The notes: generated by a model from the letters alone, not told the origin. DNA of 64,000 nt from Cyrtodaria siliqua (GCA_037043455.1 JAWPHD010001421.1:124001-188000), one strand, 5' to 3'; positions 44,265-57,204 are shown, numbered from the stretch's first letter. Made by a program: numbers and translations.

Positions 44265-45770
44265 ATGACGGTCAGTGTACAATGGTAGTTATACTTATTA
44301 CTGGCAATAGTAACTGTAACACTCACGGTCATGTACAGTGGTAGTTATACTTATTACTGGCAATAGTAACTGTAACACTCACGGTCAGTGTACAGTTATA
44401 CTTATTACTGGCAATAGTAACTGTAACACTCACGGTCAGTGTACAGTGGTAGTTATACTTATTACTGGCAAAAGTAACTGTAACACTCACGGTCAGTGTA
44501 CGGTGGTAGTTATACTTATTACTGTCAATAGTAACTGTAACACTCACGGTCAGTGTACAATGGTAGTTATACTTATTACTGGCAATAGTAACTGTAACAC
44601 TCACGGTCAGTGTACAGTGGTAGTTATACTTATTACTGGCAATAGTAACTGTTACACTCACGGTCAGTTTACAGTGGTAGTTATACTTATTACTGTCAAT
44701 AGTAACTGTAACACTCACGGTCAGTGTACAGTGGTAGTCATACTTATTACTGGCAATAGTAACTGTAACACTCACGGTCAGTGTACAGTGGTAGTCATAC
44801 TTATTACTGGCAAAATAGTAACTGTAACAATCACGGTCAGTGTACAGTGGTAGTCATACTAATTACTGGCAATAGTAACTGTAACACTCACGGTCAGTGT
44901 ACAATGGTAGTCATACTTATTACTGGCAATAGTAACTGTAACACTCACGGTCAGTGTACAATGGTAGTTCTACTTATTACTGGCAATAGTAACTGTAACA
45001 CTCACGGTCAGTGTACAGTGGTAGTTATACTTATTACTGGCAATAGTAACTGTAACACTCACGGTCAGTTTACAGTGGTAGTTATACTTATTACTGGCAA
45101 TAGTAACTGTAACACTCACGGTCAGTGTACAGTGGTAGTTATACTTATTACTGTCAATAGTAACTGTAACACTCACGCTCAGTGTACAGTGGTAGTTATA
45201 ATTATTACTGGCAATAGTAACTGTAACACTCACGCTCAGTGTACAGTGGTAGTTATACTTATTACTGGCAATAGTAACTGTAACACTCACGGTCAGTGTA
45301 CAGTGGTAGTTATACTAATTACTGGCAATAGTAGCTGTAACACTCACGGTCAGTGTACAGTGGTAGTTATACTTATTACTGGCCATAGTAACTGTAACAC
45401 TCACGGTTAGTGTACAGTGGTAGTTATACTTATTACTGGCAATAGAAACTGTAACACTCACAGTCAGTGTACAATGGTAGTTATACTTATTACTGGCAAT
45501 AGTAACTGTAACACTCACAGTCAGTGTACAGTGGTAGTTATACTTATTACTGGCAATAGAAACTGTAACACTCACGGTCAGTGTACAATGGTAGTTATAC
45601 TTATTACTGGCAATAGTAACTGTAACACTCACGGTCAGTGTACAATGGTAGTTATACTTATTACTGGCAATAGTAACTGTAACACTCACAGTCAGTGTAC
45701 AGTGGTAGTTATACTTATTACTGGCAATAGTAACTTTAACACTCACGGTCAGTGTACAATGGCAATGAAA
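44265..45770. repeat. 57-bp minisatellite, ~26 units
   Basis: Unit made of GTAGTTATACTTATTACTGG, CAATAGTAACTGTAACACTC and ACGGTCAGTGTACAGTG (57 bp = 19 codons). Long open frames result on both strands, (VVILITGNSNCNTHGQCTV)n on plus and (SVTVTIASNKYNYHCTLTV)n on minus, so ORF length is not evidence of coding. Variants: GGC/GTC, GTA/GAA, CAGTG/CAATG, one 8-bp deletion near 44393 and a 1-bp insertion near 44815 that shift frame. Confidence 0.95.
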
Positions 45771-46684
45771 GTATGTTGAGTTAGTTGGTGCACCGTAACA
45801 GTTTGTTCCAAAAAGTATCATTTGTGTTTGTTATGTTGGGTTGAACCATTACATGGTCCGAGTATTAACTTTCATCCCCCATCCAACCCCTTCTCAAAGA
45901 AGCGAAAATGGGTTTGGCTTGGGTATGAAATAAAACCTTCATTTCGGCTTAAAAAGTTTGCATATTATAAAATTAAAACATTTAATAGGTAATTTTAAAC
46001 AGGTTATCACATTTTTACTATAAAAAATGTTTTTAAACGTGTTTTATTGTTTCAATCCTGTTAATATAAGCTTTCTCATTGCTTAATGAATTTAAGACTG
46101 GACCATATAATGCACCTTAAAATGTAAAATACTTTACTGTCGCCAACTAACAAATTTGACATTAATTTGATAAGATAATTAAATAGATAATTCGTAGATA
46201 AATATTATAACATTTAGAATAGTAGGAATATCATGTTAAACTTACAACTAAAACTTCTTACAATATGTTAAGTCAATGTTGTCTGCAAAGATGTCGCCAA
46301 AGTGAATGAATTGAAACATACGTTACCATAACTTGTATACACTAGCTTTATAAAAATTGCCCGAACATGTTCATGTGGACCCATGTACACTATTATCATT
46401 TGAACTTAAAATTAGCTCAGCTGAATTTATTTTATAAAATAGGCTATTAGGATAAAAAAAAATCAAAGCATTTTACGTGACCGTCCCTCTTGCTATATGT
46501 ATGTTCCATGCTTATTTAGAAAATAACGGTGTGTTTTCATAAAACCTGTTTGCTATACCCTTATCATAGACATATATAGTAGACCTGTTCTCTGTGTGAT
46601 TTTAAAAATAATGCATCAACATAACTAAAATGTAACATACATGAACTAATGTAGCGTACGTTACCTTACACTGAATGCAATAAA
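45771..46684. other. No gene seen
   Basis: AT-rich unique-looking DNA; no ORF above 50 codons with coding character, no repeats recognised. Confidence 0.45.
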
Positions 46685-46740
46685 ACAGTCTATTAAATCA
46701 TTTTAGAATTATTTTATTTTTAGAATTTTGTGATTCTTGA
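46685..46740. repeat. Solo terminus of the ACAGTCTATTAAATCA element
   Basis: ACAGTCTATTAAATCATTTT and TTTTAGAATTTTGTGATTCT match the left end of 49346-49723; the remainder is absent. Confidence 0.8.
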
Positions 46741-47092
46741 GTATTTTGTGAACATTTAGAACAGTATGACATAAGTGAACACCCTTACTCTGAAAACTGG
46801 TTTGCAGTTCTATTATGCATCATATATATGTAAATGTTGATTAATGAAACAAACTTTACTATTATATATTCAAGCTTTTACATTTAATAGATGGCAAAGA
46901 ATGTTTTTGTTGTTGTTGTTTTTTCATTTTGGCATAGTGCAAGCTAGCGCTTTCTAGAAGAATCTTTTTCATAAATAATTAAAACTTTAATGGCTGACGA
47001 AAAAACAACAATTTAATATGCACATGCTTATTGTGCATATAGACAGTTACATCCTAGCTCATAATGGGCTGATTTTGTTTGTTTGTGTTTGG

Positions 47093-47815
47093 CGGCCTTA
47101 AACGATATTGAATCTGATGATGACCATTTTGTTATCTTTTCTGATTCCCTTTCATCTCTTCAAGCCCTAGGTAATATGAAACATGATCACCCAGTTGTGC
47201 TTCAACTTTTAGAAAAGTACAATTCTCTTATAGTTGATAATGTTATTATTTTCTGCTGGCTTCCAAGCCATGTAGGAAGACATGGTAATGATAGAGCTGA
47301 TAGTGCTGCTAAGGCAGCATTAGGTTTACATATATCTAATGCCAAATTACCTTATACTGATTTTAAAAGTTGTATTAACACATATATTCGTAAGTCTTGG
47401 CAAGCCGCTTGGCATTTGTCAGTGAACAATAAACTCCATTCGATTAAACCATTAATCAGAGTATAGCGTCCTTCTAGTAGACCCATTCGTCGAGAAGAAG
47501 TTGTTCTAGCCCGGTGCAGGATAGGTCACACACGTTATACGCATTCATATTTATAACAAGGTGAGCAATTACCAGAATGTATACCCTGTTTTGCACTGTT
47601 AACGGTCAAACATATCTTGTTGAAATGTGTAGACTTTGATCCTATGCGGCAAAGGTACTACACAAAGAGTTATTTGCTATACTATAGATTTTAGTCTTGT
47701 TTTAGATTTTCTGAAAGAAATCAGACTTTATAAGTCATTTTAGGTTCTTATATATGTATATTTACCTATATTATACATAGTTTATCTTACTACAATATCA
47801 TGATCCCTTATTTGT
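47093..47815 (+). pseudogene. Second LINE tail with RNase H (I/Nimbus-like), 5'-truncated
   Basis: Homology to 9235-10280 starts at about 47093 in the RNase H domain (ESDDDHFVIFSDSLSSLQAL). It keeps the third Asp, PSHVGRHGNDRADSAAK and NTYIRKSW. A frame-breaking change at ~47458 gives a stop at 47464-47466. The C-terminal region continues with at least one more stop (TAA near 47553) and a deletion near 47660. The 3' UTR is shared to ~47815. Abrupt 5' truncation is normal for LINE insertion. No intact RT remains in the window. Confidence 0.85.
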
Positions 47816-47837
47816 AAATAGTTTTATCTTTGTTCAT

Positions 47838-47998
47838 GCTCATTAAAGGTCTTCATCATGACCCCTGCATTGTTTCAGGTGCCATCTCACTCACATCACT
47901 AAGAGCAGTGGCAGAAAAACAATAAAAGTGGCTCCAGCGTAAATGGAGTGTCTACAATAGAATTTGCAGCAACTCTGCAGTTCAGGGTGAGAAGGTCC
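47838..47998 (+). repeat. Degenerate copy of the exon-like sequence at 22873-23030
   Basis: CATTAAAGGTCTTCATCATG and CTGCATTGTTTCAGGTGCCA, then AGAGCAGTGGCAGAAAAACA and CTGCAGTTCAGGGTGAGAAG match the minus strand at 23010-22870. It carries a 9-bp insertion and in-frame stops. It follows the LINE tail directly. Confidence 0.8.
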
Positions 47999-48235
47999 AC
48001 CATTCATTCATTTGTGTTTGGCGGGTGTCGAGTCCTATTATTCACATGCTGGAGAGCATGCTGTGATCATGCAACAATTATAACATGCATCATGTTGACT
48101 GATATGTTTGCCGTACTATGTCTAAATGACATGTATATATATGTCATGTATGAGTGTGATGGTGATAATGATACACAATAATAAGATGAGAGGGAAGGGC
48201 TGATCCAGTCCATCTTCAGGTTCAGGTCATATATG

Positions 48236-49288
48236 ATAATAATCAGGGCTTCTAAAATTTTAAAATGCAAATCGGTCCAGGTTTTTAACTGCCGTAAGAA
48301 TCACACTTATTTTGAAAAAATCACTAAAATCGCCGTACCCCACCCACCATGTCAGCTGCACCATGAATTTTTACCGTTCAGTCATTGATATAGAGAACTA
48401 TTTAAAATGTATGTTTGTATTATATTTGTATTATTTATAACTTACTTTATCACAATTTGTACATTTTAATGACTGACATCATGTCTTCGCTTTACTGACT
48501 GAATAATTTTCACTCAATATTAAAATTGTTGATAATTTGAGGAATTGAACCGGAAGTGTCTAATAAACCGGGTAGGTATAAAACGCGGACTAACACGCGC
48601 GGACTAGCGGATTATATACGATTTTACATAAATTTAAGTAATATCTTTTTTCATCAATTAGCTTAATTAATACCAAATGTTACGACTAGCGCAAACAATT
48701 TCGGTCCGACTTAAAAAAAAAACAGTGTCAGGTTTGATCACTTTCCTTAATATTATACTTAAAGTTATTGTAAAAAAAAAATCAAACAAACAATTAACAC
48801 ATCTCGGTATTTTAATGACGCAAACAAATTTCAGTCCCAGCTTTGGGCACTTAAAAAAACAAACCGACACAAGCAAACAGGCTAAAACCTTACGACTAAC
48901 GGTATATCAAAGAAATCACAGACGGTAACACTCGCTTCAGTGAACCGACAGAACGCGTGATATACTTTCACTGATCACACATCAAAGGCGTGCTACATGG
49001 ATATAGACTCTTCCGGAAAACTCCCTACTATCTGTAATGGTTTAGTCCAAATTGACCAAATTGACCTACTTTCGCACAGCGAGTGACAAACAATCGTGTT
49101 ATGGATCAAAGAATATTGCCGCAAGGCATATTTTAGGTGTGAAGGGCAATTGTAGATTTTTTAACGACCGATAGATACAATATCTGGGACCGATTCAAAC
49201 AGAGATTTTGAAAAGAAAAACGGTCTGGAGACACAGATTTCGGTCTGGGAACCGATAAACCGGCGATTTTAGAAGCCCTGATAATAAT
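48236..49288. mobile_element. Nonautonomous hAT-like element with 8-bp target duplication
   Basis: Body 48244-49280 with ends CAGGGCTTCTAAAATTTTA and GATTTTAGAAGCCCTG, flanked by ATAATAAT on both sides. About 1.04 kb, no transposase frame. Confidence 0.88.
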
Positions 49289-49345
49289 ATATGTGCCAAT
49301 TAAATATATAGGTTTATATTCACGGATTCTTAAAATACCCATGAA

Positions 49346-49723
49346 ACAGTCTATTAAATCATTTTAGAATTATTTTATTTTTAGAATTTTGTGATTCTTG
49401 GTTTCAAGAAACTCATTATAACTCAGTGAGTGATACAGACAGTCTTAATCTGTTTCTCACAGCAATTAAAAGGCTCATTCAGTTCTGAGAGCACACTGAG
49501 TTGCATCATAATAGCATGCCGTGATGTCATAATACCAGGATGTGATGTCATAATATCAGAAAGTGATATCATGATAGAAGCAACCAAATGAAAATATGAA
49601 TGAAGCATTCTGATTGGTTCAGTGATAAAAATTGGACCAATGAAACCAGCTCATGAGGTTCTTGAAACCCAGAAACACAAAATTCTAATAATAAAATAAT
49701 TCTAACATGATTTAATAGACTGT
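49346..49723. mobile_element. Small element with ~48-bp terminal inverted repeats
   Basis: ACAGTCTATTAAATCATTTT...TTTTGTG at the left and CACAAAATTCT...GATTTAATAGACTGT at the right are inverted. The centre has four GTGATGTCATAATA(C/T)CA-like repeats. It abuts the next element (gap 4 bp), and both interrupt a sequence related to 60060-60140. Confidence 0.8.
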
Positions 49724-49727
49724 AACT

Positions 49728-50155
49728 CAGGGCAGGAAAAATCCACTCGTCCGCTCGTCATGACGAGTGACACCTCATGTAGGACGAGTAAGTTTTCCTG
49801 TCTGGTCGTCCTGTCGGACAAGTGAAAATATTGATGAGCTAATTTTTTTTCTAGCTTAAATCGCGTGTCTAGCTAGAAATACGATATTTGCGCTGTTAAA
49901 ATCAAAACCGGATGTTTACTTGTTGGTAAGCAAGCAGACTTGCTTCTAAAAATAGAATGAATTCAAGAACGACAACTCCTACGAAATTTCGTTCTTCGTC
50001 CACAATTAGATTCGTACTATTGTACATCATACTCAACTTGTTTCATACTATCGGTTATTTTTCAGAGAGAAGTTATTATCCAGCCATCCGTGCAGCCGTC
50101 GTTGCACGGCCGTTTTTGAAAAATCGCGCCCAATATTTGGTGGAGTGGGTGGGGT

Positions 50156-50190
<35 letters not shown>

Positions 50191-50609
50191 ACTTACTTTC
50201 TCAATATTGTTATGTTTTTTAAAGTACGAACATATAACAACAAACTTTAAAGTGACACTGTCTGTAAGTATTAAAGCAGATTATTGAGCATAGCCAAATA
50301 ACAGCGAAATGAACAGTGAAAACATGAGGATAGACCCAAATAATTCTGACATTTATCGCCAGCTGTTTGTGGCAAGCACCAAGTGTTTGAAAAAATAAAC
50401 AAATAGTGAATTTGACTATTTATTTAGAAGTTTTGTTGTGAATCAGTAAATACTAACCACATTAAAATACAGTGTTGGTTTTAGTTAATAAACACATCAT
50501 GATATAACTTGTTTTTTGTAGGACGAGTAGATTTTTTGAAGGACGAGTAAGATTTCCAATCCACTAGTCCTACAGGACGAGTAGGCTATTAAATTTTTTT
50601 CCTGCCCTG
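49728..50609. mobile_element. CAGGGCAGG element (hAT-like ends), with GACGAGTA repeats
   Basis: Ends CAGGGCAGGAAAAATC and TTTTTTTCCTGCCCTG (inverted). Flanks CTGTAACT and CTGTTATG agree at 5 of 8 positions, a decayed target duplication at best. AGGACGAGTA recurs near both ends; a T28 run lies at 50159-50186. No transposase frame. Confidence 0.7.
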
Positions 50610-51165
50610 CTGTTATGATTGAATATGCGTAAATTGATTTATGACTGGTAACTCTTAGTTTGACGCTGCAGTTTTGGGGTTTGGCCTGGCTGTTTAAAAC
50701 TGTTTACATTGTGTCTACAGAGTTTGTATTCTCAAAATATGTAAGTTATATATATATATACCTCATCATCAAGTTTAAAAGTGTGTACATATTTTGTAAA
50801 ATGTGGCTTTTGATGGCGGGATATCTACTAGAAGGATAATCCTTTGTAGATCTGCTCCTAATTTTAATTTAGAACATTGTCACATGTCACATGGTGTCAC
50901 ATGGTTTATACAAATATTTTCATTTAATTCATGACTGATTATGTTAAATGATTATAATTATATTTCCCATGTAAAGATAATATATTCCGCACTGACATGG
51001 CCAAAGTGTAAAGTTCAAGCATGCTTACCTGCCATGTTTCCCCTAATAATAGCGCCCGGGCACTAAGCAAAATGCCAAGGGGGCGTTCTTATAAATGTAA
51101 AAAAAATAATTCAAAAATGTATTGAATTTTGAAGACTTTTTAAAACAAAAACAATTTTTTTTTTT

Positions 51166-51472
51166 TTAAAGGGACGCATGGCAATCTTGAGTTTTATTTA
51201 AAAAATTTACTTATCCTGCGTCATTTTGACTTTAAAACTGCTTGCATATAATTAAATAAAAAAATTGAGATTTCAATTGTTATCACTATTTTAACAATTT
51301 TTTAAATATATTATTTGTGCAATATTATAAAAAGTTAGTAATATGTAAAAATAATTTGCTTTGAACTGTTCTAACAATTAATATTAATGATTTAACAAAT
51401 GCAAGTTAAGAGGAAAACTAACGGGACCCCGCAAGTTTTTAAAAAAATCGAGATTGCCATGTGTCCCTTTAA
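51166..51472. mobile_element. TTAA-flanked MITE (piggyBac-type), copy 1
   Basis: Body 51170-51468: AGGGACGCATGGCAATCTTG and inverted GAGATTGCCATGTGTCCCT, bordered by TTAA on both sides. Same family as 63330-63645; right ends alone also occur at ~11160 and ~23365. TTAA duplications are typical of piggyBac. Confidence 0.85.
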
Positions 51473-51944
51473 AGTGTGGCACACTACTGCTAGGGGAGGT
51501 GATCGTATTAGGGGAAATACGATATATGAATTATACATGGTAATGGGCTGAGGAGAAATCATTATGTGTTTCACAGGCTTGAAAGCAACACAATGTCTCG
51601 CGGGAATAAAGTTTTAAGCCAGGATTATGTATCAGTACAGGCTGGAGAAAATAACCAAAATAAATTAAGGTCCTAGGTTTGCTGGATTTTTTTTTTTTTA
51701 GAGATTTGAACAATAATTGTTAAAATATATAGCTAAAATTTAGGTGTTTTGGAGCGTTAGTTTCATTTTATCTTCTTTTTATCAAATGAGTGATTTGAAT
51801 AATTTAAGTTGACCATTGATTATATTGCTGGATGGGAAATTTCTAAACGGAATATTAACTTAACATATTTGACCTTTTTAATGGAGACACAGTTTTAATT
51901 ATACAAGTTGTGCTTTAGTTAATTTTCATCTTGTGAAACACAAG

Positions 51945-52165
51945 CGCTTCTGTGGCCGTAATGGTAAAGACGCTGTGTTTGAAACCTTCTTGCCTCTCTG
52001 CGGGTTCGAATTCCACTCCTTATAATTGATGGCGGGAGGTATACAGAACTGGTTCTACTCAGGAAAAAGTAGGTTGCCTGCCTCCCCCACCGTAAAAACG
52101 ACCGTCATATATAGCCTAAAATGTGCTGAAAATGACTTTAAATACCATTCAGCCAACCAGCCATC
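51945..52165 (+). mobile_element. tRNA-derived SINE (degenerate head)
   Basis: TGTGGCCGTAATGGTAAAG (A-box region), GGGTTCGAATTCC (B box at 52002), then CAGAACTGGTTCTACTCAGG and CCTGCCTCCCCCACCG, and a tail GCCTAAAATGTGCTGAAAAT shared with 63840 and 59440. It shares the TGGTTCTAC core with the SINE at 31405. Confidence 0.8.
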
Positions 52166-52350
52166 TTTTGAAATATGATGTTTATGATTCTACGTAAAAC
52201 AGGCAATATTTCTGCATAGTCTGGTATGTTTTAATTATAAACTAACAGTTTGTTTTATTTAATAATATCAACTAATAGTTTGTATTGTATTAATTATGAA
52301 CTATTGGTGAATATCCTTATAATACTCTTTATTTAAGACCCCTGTTTTTA

Positions 52351-54212
52351 GATCACCTGAGCCTTCGGCTCAAGTTGATCTATTGGGATCACTCTTCGTC
52401 CGTCGTACGTCGTACGTCGTTGTCCGTCGTCATCGTTAACTTTTCTTCAAACGACTTCTCCTCAGAAACCGCTTGGCCAATTTTGACCAAACTTCAAATG
52501 GATGATCCTTAGATGAATGTTTTTTAAATTGTTAAAATTAGGTCAGCGCGACATCCAAGATGGCCGCCATTACCATATATGGTCGAAACCTTAAAAAATC
52601 TTCTTCTCAAGAACCGCTGGACAGATTTTGACAGTTTTTCTTTTAAAATGATTGCCAACGCCTAGACTATCAATTTTTTTCAAATGAAGTCCCCGGGGTC
52701 AAAAATGACTATGCCCTCGGGATCCAAAGTTTGTATATTGAGATTTTGCATGTTTTTCATAGACTTGTGTAGGAAAAAACTTTTAAAAAATGTTCTTCTC
52801 TGAAACCGCAAGGCACAGAGCTTTCATGTAATACATGTAGCATCAGCTTATTGTCCTCTACTAAGTTTGTTCAAATGGTGACCTTGGGGTCTAATTTGGC
52901 CCCGCCCCGGGGATCACGGTTTTACATAGACTTATATAGGAAAAAAATTAGTCTTCTTCTCTGAAACTACAAGAGCCAGAGGTTTAAGATTTTGTATTTA
53001 CTATAAGATTATGGTATTTTACCAAGTTTGTTCAAATGGTGACCCTGGGGTCGCATTTGGCCCCGCCCCAGGAGTCGCATGTTTTACATAAACTTGTATA
53101 GGGGAAAACTTAAAAAATCTTCTTCTCTGAAACTGCTTGAACCAGAGGTTTAATACTTTGCATTTGCTATACTACCAAGTTTGTTCAAATGGTGACCTTG
53201 GGGTCTAATTTGGCCCCGCCCCGGGGATCACAGTTTTACATAGACTTATATAGGGACAAAATTAAGTCTTCTTCTCTGAAACTACTAGAGCCAGAGTTTT
53301 AATATTTTGTATATACTATACGATTATGGTCCTTTACCAAGTTTGTTCAAATGGTGACCCTGGGGTTGCATTTGGCCTCGCCCAGGAGTCACATGTTTTA
53401 CATAGACTTGTATAGGGAAAAACTTTAAAAAATCTTCTTCTCTGCAACTGCAAGAGCCAGAGGTTTATTATTTTGAATTTGCTATAGGCTTATGGTCCTT
53501 TACCAAGTTTGTTCAAATGGGGTCACATTTGTCCCTGCCTCGCGGGTCGCAGTTTTACATAGACTTGTATAGGGAAAAACTTAAAAAAATCTTCATCTCT
53601 GAAACTGCAAGAGCCAGAAGTTTAATATTTTCCATCTGCTATAAGCTAAGGGTCCTACACCAAGTTTGTTCAAATGGTGACCCTGGGGTCAAATTTGACC
53701 CCGTCCCGGACATCACAGTTTTACATAGATTTATATAATAGTAAAAGAATTTAAAAAAATCTTCTTCTCTGAAACTACAAGAGCCAGAGGTTTAATATTT
53801 TGCATTTACTATGAGCTTATGGTCCTTTACCAAGTTTATTCAAATGGTGACCCTGGGGTCCATTTGGCCCTTCCCCAGGGTTCACATGTTTTACATAGAC
53901 TTGTTTAGAGAAAAACTTTAAAAAAAATCTCCTTCTCTGAAACCACAAGGCACACAGCTCTCATATATTTCATGTAGCCCTGGAGTAACATTTGACCAAG
54001 CCCCAGGGGTTACACTCTAGCACTTTCATTTTGTATTTGATCTTTACCAAACTTTCTTTATACCAATGTTGTTTACACAACAGAGGCCACATTTCTTGAA
54101 CAATTATAACCAAACTTGCACAGATTGTATATGACCATGAAATTTCGAAGAAGTTCGATAGTGGGCCAGTACTCAGGTGATCGATATAGGGCCATCTTGG
54201 CCCTCTTGTTTT
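52351..54212 (+). mobile_element. gatcacctgag element (1.9 kb) with seven ~160-bp internal repeats
   Basis: Left GATCACCTGAG (52351) is inverted as CTCAGGTGATC at 54172-54182; then GGGCCATCTTGGCCCTCTTG hairpin and T5. Inside, AAGTTTGTTCAAATGGTGAC repeats at 52863, 53023, 53177, 53338, 53505, 53661 and 53830, each with GGCCCCGCCCC, TTTTACATAGACTTGTATAG and TCTTCTTCTCTGAAACT. Resembles widespread molluscan repeats with a 'TCACCTGAGC' head (general knowledge). No ORF. Confidence 0.8.
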
Positions 54213-55324
54213 TGTTCTGTTTCAAAGTCAGAAAATAAGATTTCTAAAAATGTGTAGTATCCTTGACACCTAATATTCTAAAAAAAAAAAATTAAAAAAA
54301 TGTTTGACTGGCTTTCAAATATTGTTTTGGGGAAAATTAATTATGTGGAGAGAAAAAAAGAAAGAAAGGATTTGCTTTTGCTTTATTTTTCTTTGAATCA
54401 GTTTTGATTTAAGTAACTATTATTGGTCAACAAAAACAAGATTAATAGTGTTAAAACATTTTTAGATCAACATTTTTACAATATAAACAACATATTTTAT
54501 CCGTTTCACAGATAATAGTTTAGTTTTAACAAAATAAACATCGTATCAATTTAAACAAAATACCATGATATAATTAAAAAAAATAATATGATATTTAAAC
54601 CATGGGTAGTGTCCATAATTACCAACTTAAACTAGCCACTTCAATATTTACCAAAATAAATAGTTTAGGGTTGGACATGTCGACAGTCTTTATGAGTTGT
54701 GGAAACTTGTTGGCACCATGTACATGTAGTTTTATGAAAACTCAATTTCTAAAAACTCGTTACTAAATTTGTAGAAAATAATTTCCTGGTTTGTAGAAAA
54801 TAATTTCCTAGTTTGCAGAAAAGATAATAATTTCTGGTTTGTAGAAAATAATTTCTAGGTTTGTAGAAAATAATTTCCTGGTTTCTCCAAATTGTGCAGT
54901 TTCCTCCTACTAAGAAAAAAAGTCGGTGCATGTAGTATTAAGCAAGCAAAGAAAAACAAAAGAAAATTTAATTATATGTTCAGCGTTTTTTTCTGTGCTT
55001 TTTTCTTCATATTCTGCCCCCTCCTAAATCCCCTCCTTGAATGTTCTAATTAAACCTCCTCACTTGAGAAATGAACCACATTTCACGTCATATAAACTAT
55101 TTATCTGTAATCAGGAGGTTAATCACGTGAATCGTTTACGTACACTGCATCACAAGTGGAACATTTATCAGTTCAATAATTTGAACATTTTAAATTTAAA
55201 TGATACGAGTATTTATGGTAAGACATTATGTAAATAACATTTTATCTTCTACTATCATGTATATAGGGAAAAGATACATTGATAATAAATAAAATTTGTT
55301 ATAAAATTACATATTTTTTTACAG
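54213..55324. other. No gene seen; region 5' of the SLC7 exon
   Basis: AT-rich. TTTGTAGAAAATAATTTC(C/T)TGG is repeated four times at 54770-54880 (~28-bp unit). The promoter and 5' UTR exon of the transporter could lie here, but I see no clear signal. Confidence 0.5.
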
Positions 55325-55437
55325 TAATGCGATGGGTTTCATACAAAAGTTGGTACGAAAGAAATTTATTTCATCCGATTCAGTTGGGGATACACAGCTG
55401 GCCAGGTGCCTGAACACGTTTGATTTAACTGCACTAG
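55325..55437 (+). CDS. Cationic amino-acid transporter (SLC7 family), first coding exon; rest outside window
   Basis: Acceptor TATTTTTTTACAG|TAATGCG, ATG at 55332, donor GCACTAG|GTAAGTAA. It encodes 35 residues, MGFIQKLVRKKFI then DTQLARCLNTFDLTAL, plus one base. ARCLNTFDLTALG is the hallmark just before the first membrane helix of CAT transporters (human SLC7A1: SRCLNTFDLVALG). These multi-pass plasma-membrane or lysosomal proteins carry arginine and lysine. The next exon (GVGSTLGAG block) was not found in the remaining 8.5 kb, so the first coding intron is long. A short out-of-frame ATG overlaps at 55327. Which paralogue (A1-A4, A14) cannot be told. Confidence 0.85.
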
Positions 55438-56685
55438 GTAAGTAAGCATACTTTTCTTCAACTGTTGATTTGATTTGTTTGGTGTTAAACTCATTTTTCA
55501 GCACATTTTAGGCTACAAATGGCAGTCGATTTTATTGTGTTGGAGGCAGACCCCCCACTTATTTCTGGATAGAACCAGTAGTGCATGTAACCTCCAGACA
55601 TTGTAAGAATCGACATTTTCCCACTTACAAGTTGAGCTTTTAATGCATCTTAAAAAACCACGATGTATTTTTTACGCACATGCATGCCATTATGTGAGGT
55701 AGAAACAAACTATTGACAGAAAAGTCCAGCGAATAATTGCTAGCGTCTGACCAGGCCACTGTTTCGTACCAATCTTTGAATTGAAATGTTTCACTAACCC
55801 GAATTCTTATATACTCAATGAAACCCTGTACATTTTCCTTTAGCCCGACTACATAAAAAAAAAATCACTAGCCTGAATGACAGTTTACTAGCCCCGGGCT
55901 TTGGGCTAGTGGGTTAATTCGAAGACTGGGGTACTGGAGTTCCGGCCACCTTCGGTGTTGTGTGTTTCTTGAAAACTATTTATTGTTTCTCCAGTTTGTG
56001 TTAAATATGTTGACGTAAGTTTATGTCTTTAAAAACGTCAAGCGATTTTCTGACATTGCTTTAGTATTCTTAGCATTACAATCATTAGGTAAGTTCAGTT
56101 ATTTCTATAACAAAAACTTGGAAAATCATGTCATTTTTAAGAGGCAGTAGGCACGATTCCTTTCTTTTACATTTGAAAGTAGTTCATTGTCAACTCTCAA
56201 TATAGGTCTCTATCAATGTTCACTGTTTTAGAATACTGAATGAATAGCTCAGTGCAAAGTAAAAAAGACAATATGAAAGTATACAATAATAGGTTATATT
56301 GGGACAGTGACTTTTGAAGGACATCCACGGCATAGAGTGGCATACTCAAATACTCACATGAGTAACATTGAAAATCGAAAACTAAAAAAAATATGTAAAC
56401 GTCTATATGTGACATGTTTCCCATGAAGTGCAGAAGTGTTGTTTTTTTGAAACGCCGTGGTTGTACATGGACATTGAATTCATTAAATCCTGCTTTAAAA
56501 TATGTGAGAATGCCTTTAAATAGATTCCACGATTTTACGTCTTCATTTTCCAATTTTTCCGGGGTAGGCCTTCCACATTCTCACCAGTGGATAACCCATC
56601 CCACACCCATGAGTACGGTAAAACATAGCCATGCTAGGCCTCTGGAGATGTGCTGAAGGATGAAGTTTTCCATTAGAAATGAGGC
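55438..56685. other. SLC7 intron, nothing recognised
   Basis: AT-rich. Opposing long open frames at 56197-56656 lack known motifs. No repeats recognised except GACTGAGGTC duplicated near 56693-56716. Confidence 0.4.
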
Positions 56686-56689
56686 AGAG

Positions 56690-56815
56690 CACGAGACTGA
56701 GGTCACGAGACTGAGGTCTGCAGCTCTAAAGCCAAGGCCTTATCCACTGAGCTACCAATTTCTTATTTTATCTTTTGGTCCAGAGTGCAATGCCCTATCC
56801 ACGAAGCTACCAGGA
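56690..56815 (-). repeat. tRNA-like fragments (possible SINE head)
   Basis: On the minus strand TTGGTAGCTCAGTGGATAAG (A-box-like) near 56760 and a second TGGTAGCTTCGTGGATAGGG near 56811. No B box, so not functional tRNA genes. Confidence 0.4.
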
Positions 56816-57204
56816 CAATCTTCACGAAACTACACACACAATTAACAGCTGATATCTGCTTGGTCTACATAGATTCAACTTCACTTGGACTGAAAGATAC
56901 ATTAAGTTATATGAAATCAAGATTCCAAAACAATCAGCTTGACATGTAATTGGTCCAATTTTTTATCAGACCTTCAAGGTCACAGACAACCATTGATTTT
57001 TCCATATGCCTCCATTATAACCTTTAAGCTACCCTGATTTCCCTATATCGCTTAGCCATATATGGCACCCTAGCCTGAAACTTACATCCAAGTGGTACTT
57101 TAATAATGAAGAAATAAATGTTTGACTGTTTTGTTTCCCAATTTTATGAAAAATCACGTTAAAATTCCCAATTTTGAGGGTATGGGTTATGTTCCCAAAA
57201 TGTA

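Noticed and set aside
44265..45821. Five long ORFs on both strands as repeat proteins
   Set aside because: The 57-bp unit is divisible by three, so long frames arise automatically; indels shift the frame and no splice or start context exists.
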